DNA of 64,000 nt from Lachnospiraceae bacterium (GCA_021771695.1 JAETON010000006.1:52245-116244); one strand, 5' to 3'. Positions 18,467-28,049 are shown, numbered from the stretch's first letter. Notes: a model not told the origin generated them from the letters alone. Numbers and translations are program-made.

Positions 18467-19642
18467 TCATTTCTTTTCAATCACCCAAAATGGACCACCT
18501 GCACTTGCACTACTTCTCGCTTCGTTATATACAATGTCAAAATCCCACGCATGATTTCTCTCTTTGTTTCCACAATCAGCAACTAAGATTTGTCCATCTT
18601 TTGTCATGCCACGCAAAACAATATAATGTCCACCATTGGTAAAATGACCCTGTGCCATAATCGCTACCACTAACTTTTTCTTCTTTAAAGCCTGTTGTAA
18701 CTTCTTTTTGTCCTTTCCTATGGCGGTACATTTTAATCCATATTTTTTGGCTAAGGCTGAAACAACACTGTGCGACCAACCGGAACCCTTGACATAATAT
18801 CCGGCTTTGGAAGCCCATGTACAAGTTTCTTTCGGTGTGGTACTACTTCCTTTTAATGTCGATATGCATATCGCCATGGACGTTGGTCCACACCCTGCTT
18901 TTGCTATCGTGTTTCCACCAAAATTGTAATTACCCCAACGACTATCTCCTTGTGCATAGTAAACTACGCTTACTCCACCATTACCACTGACAGTTGTTGT
19001 ACCACCACTGCCTGCATAAGAGTAATATTGCATAACTAACTGTGCGTGTTGTGGTGTTCCTTTCGCTCCGGCAGACATACATTGATTGCTATATTGCTGT
19101 GCTAAAGCCAAAGTATAAACTCCGCCATGCTTGTTAATCCAATTAATCCAACCGGTCATTCCAAAGTTATAACCTTGTATTGCTACCATGATTCGTCCAA
19201 TGTCTGTTGGACTTTCCACTTTTGCCATTTTAAGTGCGTCACGTAATTCTTGCATTCCTGCATTGATACTGCATTCTCCATGCCCAGTTGGAATCCCATT
19301 CGGATTTTGGCTGTGTCCACCACTTTTATTTTTTGTCTTTAAACAATAAAGACCATAGGCTCCCTCTGCCGCCTGCATTGGGTCAGGCTCACTTCCACCG
19401 GATTCTTGTTGCATTAAAGCAAGTGCCAACGGTACATAATCTTCTATACCATACTTTTTTGCATATTTTCGTACCGTTGGTTCCCATTTTAGGACTGCTT
19501 CACTCAACTGCTTTTCTGCTACATAATCACCGGACAAATCACCACCACTTTCTTCATCATCACTGACTGCTAATAATAAGGCTGAAAAAATAAGGGAAAA
19601 TAACAAGATAGTTGGCAGACAAAATATCAATATTTTCTTCAT
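18467..19642 (-). CDS. Conjugation cell-wall hydrolase: lysozyme domain plus C39-like peptidase
   Basis: A 391-residue exported enzyme equivalent to Tn916 Orf14 and CwlT, which opens the wall for the mating channel. It has an N-terminal membrane/signal segment (ILIFCLPTILLFSLIFSALLLAV). A lysozyme-like domain runs from about residue 48 (EPTVRKYAKKYG, LALALMQQESGG with the catalytic glutamate). Tn916 carries an NlpC/P60 domain at the C-terminus; here it is a C39-type papain-like domain instead: AKAGCGPTSMA with the cysteine, GHYIVLRG with the histidine, VADCGN. GAGGG precedes ATG 19642. Confidence 0.88.
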   Translation of the reverse strand: MKKILIFCLPTILLFSLIFSALLLAVSDDEESGGDLSGDYVAEKQLSEAVLKWEPTVRKYAKKYGIEDYVPLALALMQQESGGSEPDPMQAAEGAYGLYCLKTKNKSGGHSQNPNGIPTGHGECSINAGMQELRDALKMAKVESPTDIGRIMVAIQGYNFGMTGWINWINKHGGVYTLALAQQYSNQCMSAGAKGTPQHAQLVMQYYSYAGSGGTTTVSGNGGVSVVYYAQGDSRWGNYNFGGNTIAKAGCGPTSMAICISTLKGSSTTPKETCTWASKAGYYVKGSGWSHSVVSALAKKYGLKCTAIGKDKKKLQQALKKKKLVVAIMAQGHFTNGGHYIVLRGMTKDGQILVADCGNKERNHAWDFDIVYNEARSSASAGGPFWVIEKK

Positions 19643-19651
19643 AGGCTACCC

Positions 19652-21502
19652 TCACTTGTCTGTGTGTTCTGTCTTTAGTTTCGCAACTGAACGCTCTGTA
19701 TTTTTTGTTGTATGATTGCGATTCTCCGTTTTTCTTTCTTCTTTTGTTTCTGTCGTTGTGTCGTTGTTAATATGTGTCATTTTCCGGTCACGTTGTCCGG
19801 TTGTTGCTACTCCTTTCTTCTTTTCTGTCTGTTGCTTGTTTCTATCTAAATTCGTGCGTTTCTCATCTTTCTTATCTGTCTTTTTCGTATTGTCGATTGG
19901 TTTCTTGCCTTTCTCATCCATTGGTTTTTTCTTATCCATGGCTTTTTTATTCGTAGATGTTTTATCCGGTTTCTTTTTGTTTTTCTTATCGTTTGGATTT
20001 TCCATCTTTTGTGAGTTGGCTCTTTCCTTAATTCCATTCTTGTTGTTTTGATTGGCTGTATTCTTGCCTGTGGCTTGCTTTCGTTTACTGCTATCGTCCG
20101 TTGATTTCTGCCCTATTTTCTTTCCTAATAAAAAGGTACCGACTGTTCTTGCAGTTCTCTTTGCTCTGCGTCCGGCTTTTCGCATAACCGTTTTACCAGA
20201 TGTTCCACTTTGTTTTAATCCAATCAAGCCTAGTATTTTTTCGTGATTCATACCAATACCGGCAAAAGTGACAATCTGTAAAAACATCACCATAAAGAAC
20301 GGATAATTGCCCGATATGCTATAAAACATGGTGGAAATAGTAAATGCAATACACATAACCAAAGTATATCCGGCTCGCACCATTAACGTATTAAATAGTG
20401 CTAATACATACTTTTGTACATTTCCACCAAACGTCGGTAACATGGCAAGTACACAAACAAACGGTGCAAATATCGCCATTCCTACAAATAAAATCTGACT
20501 GAATATCATAAGTCCGCATAAATATAAGACAAAGGCTGATATTCCAATGTTAAATAGGAATAAAAAAAGCACCATACCTAATCGTGGTGCAACTTTTGTT
20601 ACTGTTAAGTTTTTGTTTTCTTCGTCCTCTATCTCCTTTTCAACAGCATCTTGTCTTGTTTCTCCGTCATCATCATCCGGTGATACACTCTCTAATGCTT
20701 TTACCCGGTCATTGCCGATTTTGTTTACACTCGTATTACCAAACTGCATTAATAACCACGGTTGCCGGACTTGGATAGAAAATAATTGTTCCCTCATGGC
20801 TACTGCTCCATCTGTCGTACTATCGGAATCCGGTGCAATCAGAGATGTTCCGGCATTTAAAACTGACGTTGCTACATCGGAACTAAAACTATTGATTTTC
20901 TTGATATAGTCCGGTGCATATGCAATGAATGATACAGATACAATGAAGATTAAAATAAAAGATAACACGGAGTTCATTGCTTTTGTTGTTTCTCTCTTTA
21001 ATAAGCCTACATATAAGACATAAACTCCTAAGACTAAAACAAACATAAGCAGGAAGCCACCAATTAAGCCACTTTTGGAAACTCCACCACTCTTTGTAAC
21101 ACCTGCTAACGTCTGGATGCTTTTACCGACTGTACTACTTAAATCGGAAACAAAATCTAAATTAAAGGCTTCTTGTACTACATAACCGGTAGCATTGCTA
21201 ATGTTTCTTGATATGTACCAAATAGCGTCGGTTAGCATATAAACCGCATACATGGCCCCATCTCCAATACCATCTGTCCAATTCCAAGGCAACCAATCCC
21301 AACTCGTATCCACGTAAAAATCTAATTGATAATTGTCTAACGGATATTTGGAGAATAAATGTTTGTTGTCTATCTTCGTATCAACAAAGGTGGAAGCAAA
21401 CACTGTATTGTTTAAGGTACATAACAAAAGGAAAAATATAAGCACGGATAGCAGAATACAAAAGATAATCTTATATGGCTTTTCTGCTTTTCTTTCTTTC
21501 AT
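19652..21502 (-). CDS. Polytopic conjugation channel protein (Tn916 Orf15 / TcpH-like)
   Basis: A VirB6-like inner-membrane component of the transfer channel, 616 residues. It has an N-terminal signal-like helix, an extracellular loop, at least seven hydrophobic segments up to about residue 430, and a very long hydrophilic tail dominated by Lys, Asn, Thr and Glu. The track start is a GTG; ATG 21502 five bases after AAGGAGTG is preferred. Its place between the hydrolase and the VirB4 ATPase is exactly that of Tn916 orf15. Confidence 0.87.
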   Translation of the reverse strand: MKERKAEKPYKIIFCILLSVLIFFLLLCTLNNTVFASTFVDTKIDNKHLFSKYPLDNYQLDFYVDTSWDWLPWNWTDGIGDGAMYAVYMLTDAIWYISRNISNATGYVVQEAFNLDFVSDLSSTVGKSIQTLAGVTKSGGVSKSGLIGGFLLMFVLVLGVYVLYVGLLKRETTKAMNSVLSFILIFIVSVSFIAYAPDYIKKINSFSSDVATSVLNAGTSLIAPDSDSTTDGAVAMREQLFSIQVRQPWLLMQFGNTSVNKIGNDRVKALESVSPDDDDGETRQDAVEKEIEDEENKNLTVTKVAPRLGMVLFLFLFNIGISAFVLYLCGLMIFSQILFVGMAIFAPFVCVLAMLPTFGGNVQKYVLALFNTLMVRAGYTLVMCIAFTISTMFYSISGNYPFFMVMFLQIVTFAGIGMNHEKILGLIGLKQSGTSGKTVMRKAGRRAKRTARTVGTFLLGKKIGQKSTDDSSKRKQATGKNTANQNNKNGIKERANSQKMENPNDKKNKKKPDKTSTNKKAMDKKKPMDEKGKKPIDNTKKTDKKDEKRTNLDRNKQQTEKKKGVATTGQRDRKMTHINNDTTTETKEERKTENRNHTTKNTERSVAKLKTEHTDK

Positions 21503-21514
21503 AAGCACTCCTTT

Positions 21515-23980
21515 CTATATAACCTCTGTTTTGTTAATTTCTTCTATTGCTACCGGTGGTCTTGTATCAAAGGCTCTGAATAATTCTTCAAATACTATAT
21601 CAACCTTAATGACACCTACTCGACCATATATATCACAAAAAAGGCATTCTCCGTTTTCTAGGTTCATCAAACGCTTTTGATTTTGCTCATCTTCTTCATC
21701 TACTCCAAAGAATTGAAGCGTTTTCTTGATTTCTTCTATATCTGTCGAACGGAACGCAAACTTCATACCGATATTGTTTTTCATCTTTTCGTCACCAACA
21801 TCGTCTGTGTTTTGCGTTACAAAATAAACTCCTGCCTGCATGCTTCGTCCGGTTCGTACCAATTTCTTTGATAATGCTTTTCCCTGTGCTACATTTAGAA
21901 ATGCCCACGCTTCATCTAAATTGACTATCTTATATAATTCTCTGTTTTTATAAATAAAGTCTAATGAATAGGTACTTAAAACAATCATAATGGCTACTGA
22001 TAACATTTCCATGGTAGTGTAATCTTCCATAGTGGTTCCCTCATCCGGCAGTACCAAGTCAGCAACCTGTACGATATTATATAAGTTGTCTACATGAATT
22101 GCATTTTCCGTCGTACCATCTCCAAAGAGTAAAGACGCAAAATCATAATCTGTAAAGGATTCAATGTGACTTGCAATTCCATTGGCTGTTACAGAACCAT
22201 CTCTTTTTAATTCTTCAATGACTAACAACAATCCTCTTTTCTTACCTTGCGTAACAGAACGAATCGCTTTTCTTAATGTCGGAAATTTTTCCGAATCATG
22301 TACTGTGATACCTGTTAGGAATGTTAAAATATCTAACGCTAAACTTTCAGCGTCTTTTTCATTTTCCATAATCGCATATGGGTCTAACAACCCACGGTTC
22401 CTTTCTTCGCTCGTAAGATTTACAATATTAATCTTGTCTGCTATCATTCCTAAATGCTCACCCCAATTGCCACGCTCACTTTTTGGGTCAAGTGTAATTC
22501 CTTTTGCACCATATAAAATACTGTAAAAGAAAATAAGGTTATCACAAACAGATTTTCCACCACCTAACGCTCCGACAAATGCCATTGCCAGAGCATTGGT
22601 TACAGAACCTTGTACTCCTTGTGCCGCCAAAGATGGATTGATATAAACTGACTTTCCTGTATCAACATTGTGTCCTAAGTAAAATCCACTTGTTTCTCCT
22701 AACTGCTGTGTGGCTCCAAATCCTAAGCAAGATAAAAAATCGGCTTTTACATACTGTACATAATCATTAATGTATCGTTTACTTGCAGGATAAAACTCGC
22801 CATGCAAACCTATCATATCACCGAATGGTCGTACCATTTTAATTTTCATATCATCATAAAAGTTTCTTACCTCATCCACTCGACGCTTTAATTGCTCTAC
22901 ACTGTCAGCAGGAACTCGAACCACGTATGATAACTTGTACATATTTTCTCTTGAACGTGATAGTTCTGCTTCTAGGTCGTTTACATCTTCTAAGGCAGTT
23001 TGTACTTGGTCGCTTGTTTCATTTCCACTCTCATATGCATGGTTATCTAAGTCCTTTAACTCCTTTTTCTTATTCCTTACCGTCGTTAAAGATTTCTTGT
23101 TTGGTAAGATTTCAACATTCATACTCGTATCTATCGGAAAATCAAAATACTGCTGTTGATAATAGAAAATTTCATCACTTGGAAATGCAAGGTCACTAAC
23201 AATTGTTTCTATTGTAAGATATGATACATACTGTTTGGACGTTTCACCGGTAATCTCTAAATATCGTTGTTTCTCTTTGATTTGATAACGGTGTGGTTTG
23301 ATTAGGTCATATTTCTTTAATAAAACCTTGTCACCCTGTTTTTGCTCCGGTAAATAGAACTTGTAATCCTCATAAGCAACTCCGGTCATACCGTTTATAT
23401 GCTCAATCAAATATCCAAAATCATCTTTTCCTAACCGACGCATGGCAAAACGTTTGTTGATTTTTCCATATAGTAGTTTTTCTAACTTTGTATACATATT
23501 TAATTCATCTTCACTCATGGTTACAAAGTCACCCATCAACTCATGATTGACTTCTCCGATAAAATCCCGAAGCGTCATTTTGATTTTTTTCTTGATAGTA
23601 TCAAAACTTAATTCATCTTCCATTGGAATCAATTTAAAACCAATAAAAAAACGATAATCTAACTCATTTTCTCCAACTTCCTCAATCAACCATTCTGTCT
23701 GTTTATCAATCATGTCATAAGCAACTTCTTTTAAATCACCTTTGACGTGCTTTTTGCAGGCTTCCTGCGTGGCTTTTACACTTCTCTCTGTTGCTATCTC
23801 TAATGCATGGAGTTTCCCATCATCAATCTGTGCAACTAACTGTCTAAAATTTTCCGCTACGTTCTTTTTCTGTTCTTCCGATAAAAACGAATAGTTATAT
23901 GGTTTCATCTCGTAATAGGCAAAACATTCTCCATCACGATTAAAGACCAAGTTGTTGTTAATATATTTAATCGGATACAT
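21515..23980 (-). CDS. VirB4-type conjugation ATPase (Tn916 Orf16 / TcpF-like)
   Basis: The energising ATPase of the transfer system, 821 residues. The N-terminal half carries the VirB4/TraE-like domain. The C-terminal RecA-like domain has a Walker A loop GALGGGKSVCDN near residue 475, Walker B IVNLDEAWAFL near 695 and the VirB4/TraG signature around TGRSMQAGVYFVTQN. The reading frame is intact. It overlaps the end of the TcpE-like gene by 14 bases and has AAGGGGG before ATG 23980. Confidence 0.93.
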   Translation of the reverse strand: MYPIKYINNNLVFNRDGECFAYYEMKPYNYSFLSEEQKKNVAENFRQLVAQIDDGKLHALEIATERSVKATQEACKKHVKGDLKEVAYDMIDKQTEWLIEEVGENELDYRFFIGFKLIPMEDELSFDTIKKKIKMTLRDFIGEVNHELMGDFVTMSEDELNMYTKLEKLLYGKINKRFAMRRLGKDDFGYLIEHINGMTGVAYEDYKFYLPEQKQGDKVLLKKYDLIKPHRYQIKEKQRYLEITGETSKQYVSYLTIETIVSDLAFPSDEIFYYQQQYFDFPIDTSMNVEILPNKKSLTTVRNKKKELKDLDNHAYESGNETSDQVQTALEDVNDLEAELSRSRENMYKLSYVVRVPADSVEQLKRRVDEVRNFYDDMKIKMVRPFGDMIGLHGEFYPASKRYINDYVQYVKADFLSCLGFGATQQLGETSGFYLGHNVDTGKSVYINPSLAAQGVQGSVTNALAMAFVGALGGGKSVCDNLIFFYSILYGAKGITLDPKSERGNWGEHLGMIADKINIVNLTSEERNRGLLDPYAIMENEKDAESLALDILTFLTGITVHDSEKFPTLRKAIRSVTQGKKRGLLLVIEELKRDGSVTANGIASHIESFTDYDFASLLFGDGTTENAIHVDNLYNIVQVADLVLPDEGTTMEDYTTMEMLSVAIMIVLSTYSLDFIYKNRELYKIVNLDEAWAFLNVAQGKALSKKLVRTGRSMQAGVYFVTQNTDDVGDEKMKNNIGMKFAFRSTDIEEIKKTLQFFGVDEEDEQNQKRLMNLENGECLFCDIYGRVGVIKVDIVFEELFRAFDTRPPVAIEEINKTEVI

Positions 23981-24347
23981 TCTCTAACCCCCTTACATAT
24001 GTTATTTGCCCTGTTTCTTCCTGTTCCTTTAATTCTACCTTTTTATCTGCATACGTGACTTTTGCACGAAACAAATATAAAACCACGGAACGAATAAAAT
24101 TTAATGGTCGTTTCCCATCAAATGTTTTTTGGCTTAATCCCCATGCAACTCCAATCGGAATCGCACCATAACGGATAAAGACATTTCCTAATAACCATAC
24201 ATTCGGCACAAACATCATTACAAATAAGGTAAGTAAAAATACCGCTATCTGTTGAAATGTAACCGGAAATGGCAAATGAAAGTCATTGATGGCATATATC
24301 ATTTTTTCCACCGACCATATCGACGTATAACTCTTTGCTTTCTCCAT
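23967..24347 (-). CDS. TcpE family conjugation protein (Tn916 Orf17-type)
   Basis: A 126-residue membrane protein with two hydrophobic segments (FQQIAVFLLTLFVMMFV and NVFIRYGAIPIGVAWGL) followed by the typical KRPLNFIRSVVLYLF region. It belongs to the TcpE family, needed for assembling the transfer channel, and matches Tn916 Orf17 in size and position. AAAGGAG precedes ATG 24347, and its 3' end overlaps the VirB4 gene. Confidence 0.9.
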   Translation of the reverse strand: MEKAKSYTSIWSVEKMIYAINDFHLPFPVTFQQIAVFLLTLFVMMFVPNVWLLGNVFIRYGAIPIGVAWGLSQKTFDGKRPLNFIRSVVLYLFRAKVTYADKKVELKEQEETGQITYVRGLENVSD

Positions 24348-24361
24348 AATTGCTCCTTTCT

Positions 24362-25072
24362 CTACTTGACCTCGATTGCATGAACAAAGGTACGATAATT
24401 ATCCGCTTCATAACTGCACGTAACAAAGGTATAAATCCTGTTCGCTTCCTTTATCTGTTCATTCGTTGCTTTTGTCTTAATTTCACTGCGACTTAATATA
24501 TCTTCTTTATAAGCCAATAATGTATTTTCTTTATCAAATGTTATCGGTATCTTACATTTGGCACTTCTCGCATACGCTGATATCACTTGTAAATGTATTG
24601 TTTTTGTTGGTGTATAAATCACAATTTTATCATGCTTCTTTATAAAACTTTGTTCCCGAAACTTTAATAAATCAGCAAACATTGTGCCATTTCTCATGTG
24701 ATGTCCGTATATCACATTGTTATCAGATAAAAACTCATTGTTTCCTTTTGCGTCTAAAAAAATACTGCCCGACGCATTGTACGTTCCTTTGAATGTTTTG
24801 TGCAAATATTCACTGTTGTTTTTTCCCTGCACAATCGGATAGTCAATGTCGGTTCCTTTCGCATAGACCCATCCAACCGTATCTTTATTAATGCTTAATA
24901 ATTTCTGCCAATTTATCTGTCGTTTCCCTCGTATCTCTTTTGCTAATGCAGTGTACTCATCTTTTGCTTCTTTTTTTTCTAAAAAGTCAGACACAATCCG
25001 ATACCCACAATAGAGAAAAATAATAATACAAAGAAATAACATCATGTTTGGCAAAATGTTTTTTCGCTTCAT
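24362..25072 (-). CDS. Class B sortase
   Basis: A 236-residue membrane-anchored transpeptidase that joins sorted proteins to the wall or to each other. It has an N-terminal membrane helix (MMLFLCIIIFLYCGYRIV). The catalytic triad is visible: histidine in IYGHHMRNGTMF near residue 122, cysteine in FVTCSYE near 219 and arginine in NYRTFVHA near 227. DIDYPIVQGKNNSEYLHKTF and the TLSxC-like spacing point to class B. Sortases are not part of the minimal Tn916 module. This one lies between the TcpE and ArdA genes, and a sortable adhesin lies 6 kb upstream in the same element. Confidence 0.92.
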   Translation of the reverse strand: MKRKNILPNMMLFLCIIIFLYCGYRIVSDFLEKKEAKDEYTALAKEIRGKRQINWQKLLSINKDTVGWVYAKGTDIDYPIVQGKNNSEYLHKTFKGTYNASGSIFLDAKGNNEFLSDNNVIYGHHMRNGTMFADLLKFREQSFIKKHDKIVIYTPTKTIHLQVISAYARSAKCKIPITFDKENTLLAYKEDILSRSEIKTKATNEQIKEANRIYTFVTCSYEADNYRTFVHAIEVK

Positions 25073-25151
25073 AAGTTATCCCTGCTTTCTTTCCTGCAAT
25101 TCAAAGCAAAGGAAAAGATAGATAATATCTTCCCCTTTGCTTCTTACTTTT

Positions 25152-25649
25152 TTATAATAGTACTTCCAAAATTGCTCCCGACGTTATAATAAATTCTCTC
25201 TCTAGCTCCTCATCTCTTGCCATGTCAGAAAAATCTATATATTTAATTAAACTATCCGATACTTCACCCCAGAAACCATTTTGTACTTCTTGATAAAGCA
25301 ATCCTTCCACATCACTGACACCGGTATGAATGATAATTTCATCTTTACTTTCAATTACTTCTTCCATAGAACCATAAATATCTAATAATTCTCCAAGCGC
25401 ATCTTCCAATTCTGTACCGGCAATGTTATCTTGATATGCTTTATACATTCGATTCAACTTATAAATAGATTCATACTCCGAAATCTCAAACGGTAATTCA
25501 TAATCATAGATTGCAATTTCTTCCTCATTTTCACCCATGTTTAAACGCTCCCGAATCGTTTCCATTGTAACCGGAAGATTAAACCAATCTCCTGTTGATA
25601 ATCCATTGTTGTATTTTGCTAATGATACAACATAAATACTCCATTCCAT
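25152..25649 (-). CDS. ardA: Antirestriction protein ArdA
   Basis: A DNA-mimic protein that blocks type I restriction enzymes when the element enters a new cell. The 165-residue acidic protein begins WSIYVVSLAKYNNGLSTGDWFNLP, the ArdA signature, and carries the rich Glu/Asp content expected of a B-DNA mimic. The track start is 12 residues too long; ATG 25649 fits the Tn916 Orf18 length. Its position next to the transfer genes is that of Tn916 orf18. Confidence 0.93.
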   Translation of the reverse strand: MEWSIYVVSLAKYNNGLSTGDWFNLPVTMETIRERLNMGENEEEIAIYDYELPFEISEYESIYKLNRMYKAYQDNIAGTELEDALGELLDIYGSMEEVIESKDEIIIHTGVSDVEGLLYQEVQNGFWGEVSDSLIKYIDFSDMARDEELEREFIITSGAILEVLL

Positions 25650-25778
25650 CTTGTCACCTGTTCCTTTCCAATAAAAAAAAAGCACTTAGGCTTCCTAACA
25701 TTTACGCCCCATTTTCAAACATTCGCTGATCTACTAACGTAGGTAACTCATGTTTTCCCATGTTCGCTTGATTTTCTT

Positions 25779-25997
25779 TTACTTAATAAATTTGTTTCCA
25801 AGATTCAATAATACATCTTTTACTCCGGATGGATTGAAAACAAAAATTACAACAATCAATGCAATCACTAACATTGATACTAACTTTGTAAACTCTCGTT
25901 TAAATCCTAAATACAACCCCATAACAATAATTGCTACATAAACTAATGGCTGTGCATTCGTTGAAAACCATGTATATAAGTTATTTCCAAAATTCAT
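25779..25997 (-). CDS. TcpD-like small membrane protein
   Basis: A 72-residue protein with two hydrophobic helices (PLVYVAIIVMGLYLGF and LVSMLVIALIVVIFVFNPSG) separated by a short basic loop. The topology and context match small TcpD-family proteins that are part of Gram-positive conjugation channels. The ribosome site (GAAAG) is weak, but the frame, hydrophobic pattern and location between ardA and the relaxase gene support a real gene. Confidence 0.75.
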   Translation of the reverse strand: MNFGNNLYTWFSTNAQPLVYVAIIVMGLYLGFKREFTKLVSMLVIALIVVIFVFNPSGVKDVLLNLGNKFIK

Positions 25998-26014
25998 CTT
26001 ACTTTCTCACTTTC

Positions 26015-27208
26015 TTATTCTGTTATTATGTTTTGATTGGCTACTTCTGTCTGTTGTTCTAATAGTTTCTTTTGCTTATCTGTTAACTTTGCATTGTTAA
26101 TTATTTCTTCTATCTCGTCTACTCCGTGAATTTCATCTAAAGTTAATAGTAACTTTAAAGATGGTGCTACCTGTCTTGCTATCCAATTCTTTGTCTTTTC
26201 TAAGGTGTAAGGCTCCGGCTTCATGGTTAACCTAATGTCGGTTCCCTCATCCCCAATAAACATTTTCCATATTTCATTGGTTTTCCAATTCCTGCGGTCA
26301 ACATCTTCCTGCCAGTCAGCAAATCGAATATAACGATTGATGATGGAAAAGGCTGTTTGAAATGGATTACGGTAACATAAAATATCATTGATGGCTAAAT
26401 ATGCCCTGTCATTCTTTAATCGAATTTCAAAACGATTTTTTACATCTGATTCTTTCACATCTAAACCACGCTTAATATACTGTTCCATGTCTTTTTCATA
26501 AATACAAAAGTAAATGTCACTTTGCAAGGAACCAATATATAACGTGTTTCCCATGCCGATTTTTTCATCACGCTTCTTCAATTCTCCACTGGCATAATAA
26601 CGAAAAGCACGAAACATTGAAATACACTCTCCTGCTTCACATTTGCTCGCTAAAAATGGAATGTCAAGTAATCCGGCACGGTCATTGATTGCAATGTCAA
26701 TTCGTTTAAAGACTGCATTTTCATGGTCTAATATCGGTTTAAAAAAATCATACCAACTTCTATCCTGTGCAAGTAGACAAGATTCAAACTGCCTGCAACC
26801 TTTTCCCTTTAATTCTAAGAGAACTCCTTTTTCAAGGTCTAACGTATCTGCCATTACAACTATATCTCCAAGTATATATTGTTCAGAATAACCATAAAAA
26901 GCGTGTTCCTCATGTATCATGTACTTTGGATTTATTTTTAAAATGTCTCGTAAAATGTGTTCCACATCATCTGTTGGAAAACGGATTCTTACGTAATCGA
27001 AAATGATTTCTAGTGGTGCATTGGGATTTAATCGTTCTAATGCAGTTTCAATTTTATTTAGCATACGGTCACCTGCTTTTCTTTTACCGGATAAAATTTT
27101 ACCTAAGTTTTTATAACTAACACCGGTCACTGCCTGTAATTGTCGGTAAGTAACAGCATACATTTCTTTTTTATCTGCTAATTGTTTGATTTTTGTTTCA
27201 TAATCCAA
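26015..27208 (-). CDS. Rolling-circle relaxase (Tn916 Orf20 / MobT type)
   Basis: Nicks oriT and pilots the transferred strand. The 397-residue protein has an N-terminal Cro/XRE-like helix-turn-helix (YRQLQAVTGVSYKNLGKILSGKRKAG) and then a replication-initiation-factor domain (KRIDIAINDRAGLLDIPFL, GNTLYIGSLQSD, YEKDMEQ, KNRFEIRLKND). That order is typical of MobT relaxases. The track's first codon is a TTG, 11 bases after AGGGAG; no better ATG is available without cutting into the helix-turn-helix. oriT lies directly upstream, as in Tn916 and ICEBs1. Confidence 0.92.
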   Translation of the reverse strand: MDYETKIKQLADKKEMYAVTYRQLQAVTGVSYKNLGKILSGKRKAGDRMLNKIETALERLNPNAPLEIIFDYVRIRFPTDDVEHILRDILKINPKYMIHEEHAFYGYSEQYILGDIVVMADTLDLEKGVLLELKGKGCRQFESCLLAQDRSWYDFFKPILDHENAVFKRIDIAINDRAGLLDIPFLASKCEAGECISMFRAFRYYASGELKKRDEKIGMGNTLYIGSLQSDIYFCIYEKDMEQYIKRGLDVKESDVKNRFEIRLKNDRAYLAINDILCYRNPFQTAFSIINRYIRFADWQEDVDRRNWKTNEIWKMFIGDEGTDIRLTMKPEPYTLEKTKNWIARQVAPSLKLLLTLDEIHGVDEIEEIINNAKLTDKQKKLLEQQTEVANQNIITE

Positions 27209-27349
27209 ATGATTGTCTACTCCCTTCTTCTTTTTGTTTCCATTTTTTAGTATTTGTCGTCATTTTTAGCCATTTGACGATAAGAAAAAATGCTTTAAAA
27301 ATAATCTCTAACCCCCATGTTTGCAAGGTTTTTTGGCTTCGGATACAGT

Positions 27350-27465
27350 CGAAGTATACCCCCCTGTTAGATAAAGGGGGTTAATTGCGTGGGGCTATCG
27401 CCCCACGCAAGACACAAGGCGGTTGTCGTGGCTTCCACTCCGTACGCCACTAACCGCCCTTGTCT
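27350..27465. promoter_or_regulatory. Origin of transfer (oriT) region
   Basis: Three stem-loops follow one another between the relaxase gene and the small paralogue genes. First, ACCCCC-N12-GGGGGT at 27358-27381. Second, TTGCGTGGGGC-TATC-GCCCCACGCAA at 27385-27410. Third, ACAAGGCGGTT paired with AACCGCCCTTGT (27414-27463), with an inner GTGGC/GCCAC. The run ACCCCCCTGTTAG equals the start of the reverse complement of the ICEBs1 oriT core as I recall it. Relaxase adjacency also fits. The nick site itself is not assigned. Confidence 0.82.
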
Positions 27466-27492
27466 TTCTTGCTATTACGCAATACTCCCACT

Positions 27493-27753
27493 TTAACTCA
27501 TGCCTACATACTCTGTTACCGCTTCCCCATCTTCCAAAGATGTATAGAAATTAAACTTTACCGCTTCTCGTTCCCTCGTTTGCTCCACATCTAAAAAAAC
27601 TGCAAAACGCTCATTACCCTCTATTAAATCACAAATCGATTGTAACTTACTATCTGCCTGCGACCTCATTTCCTCATTCGCTGTTTCCTCATAATCCTTT
27701 ACATAATCATCATAACCTGTGATTTTTGTAATATCTTTTATCACTTGTGCCAT
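27493..27753 (-). CDS. Small paralogous protein A of the conjugative element
   Basis: An 86-residue acidic protein, unknown family. It shares the layout of the next three genes: a YDDYVKDYEE block near residue 14, ADSKLQSICDLIEGNERFAVFLD in the middle and a C-terminal FNFYTSLEDGEAVTEYVG. The track start adds 15 residues; ATG 27753 directly follows AAAGGAGCAATT and is preferred. It is the member closest to oriT. No signal peptide or membrane helix is present. Confidence 0.75.
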   Translation of the reverse strand: MAQVIKDITKITGYDDYVKDYEETANEEMRSQADSKLQSICDLIEGNERFAVFLDVEQTREREAVKFNFYTSLEDGEAVTEYVGMS

Positions 27754-27767
27754 AATTGCTCCTTTCC

Positions 27768-28049
27768 TTAGCAAAAACCGATATATCTTATCATGCATAC
27801 TCCATCTTCCATACTGCGATAAAATACAAAAGTTAAATTAAACCCTTTTAATTCGGCTTTCTTTTCATCCCTAATTTCTTCACTACTTATAAATATGTCA
27901 AAATCTCTGTCACCCTCTAATCCATTCACTGCACTTTGCAATCGCACATCAGCTAAACGATGAAGTTTTGGAATGACATAAGATTGATAATCTTTTATGT
28001 ATTCATCATAATCGCTTACCTTTGTAATATCATACTCCAATACAATCAT
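27768..28049 (-). CDS. Small paralogous protein B of the conjugative element
   Basis: A 93-residue protein, second member of the tandem family. The shared elements are YDEYIKDYQSYV near residue 14, ADVRLQSAVNGLEGDRDFDIFISSEE in the middle, and FVFYRSMEDGVCMIRYIG near the end. ATG 28049 is chosen to match the family start (MIVLEYDITKVSDY); the ribosome site is weak, so the GTG at 28058 remains possible. Function unknown. Confidence 0.72.
   Translation of the reverse strand: MIVLEYDITKVSDYDEYIKDYQSYVIPKLHRLADVRLQSAVNGLEGDRDFDIFISSEEIRDEKKAELKGFNLTFVFYRSMEDGVCMIRYIGFC

Noticed and set aside
19716-20051. 111-residue + strand ORF rich in Phe, Leu and Ser
   Set aside because: Antisense of the Lys/Asn-rich tail of the Orf15-type protein.
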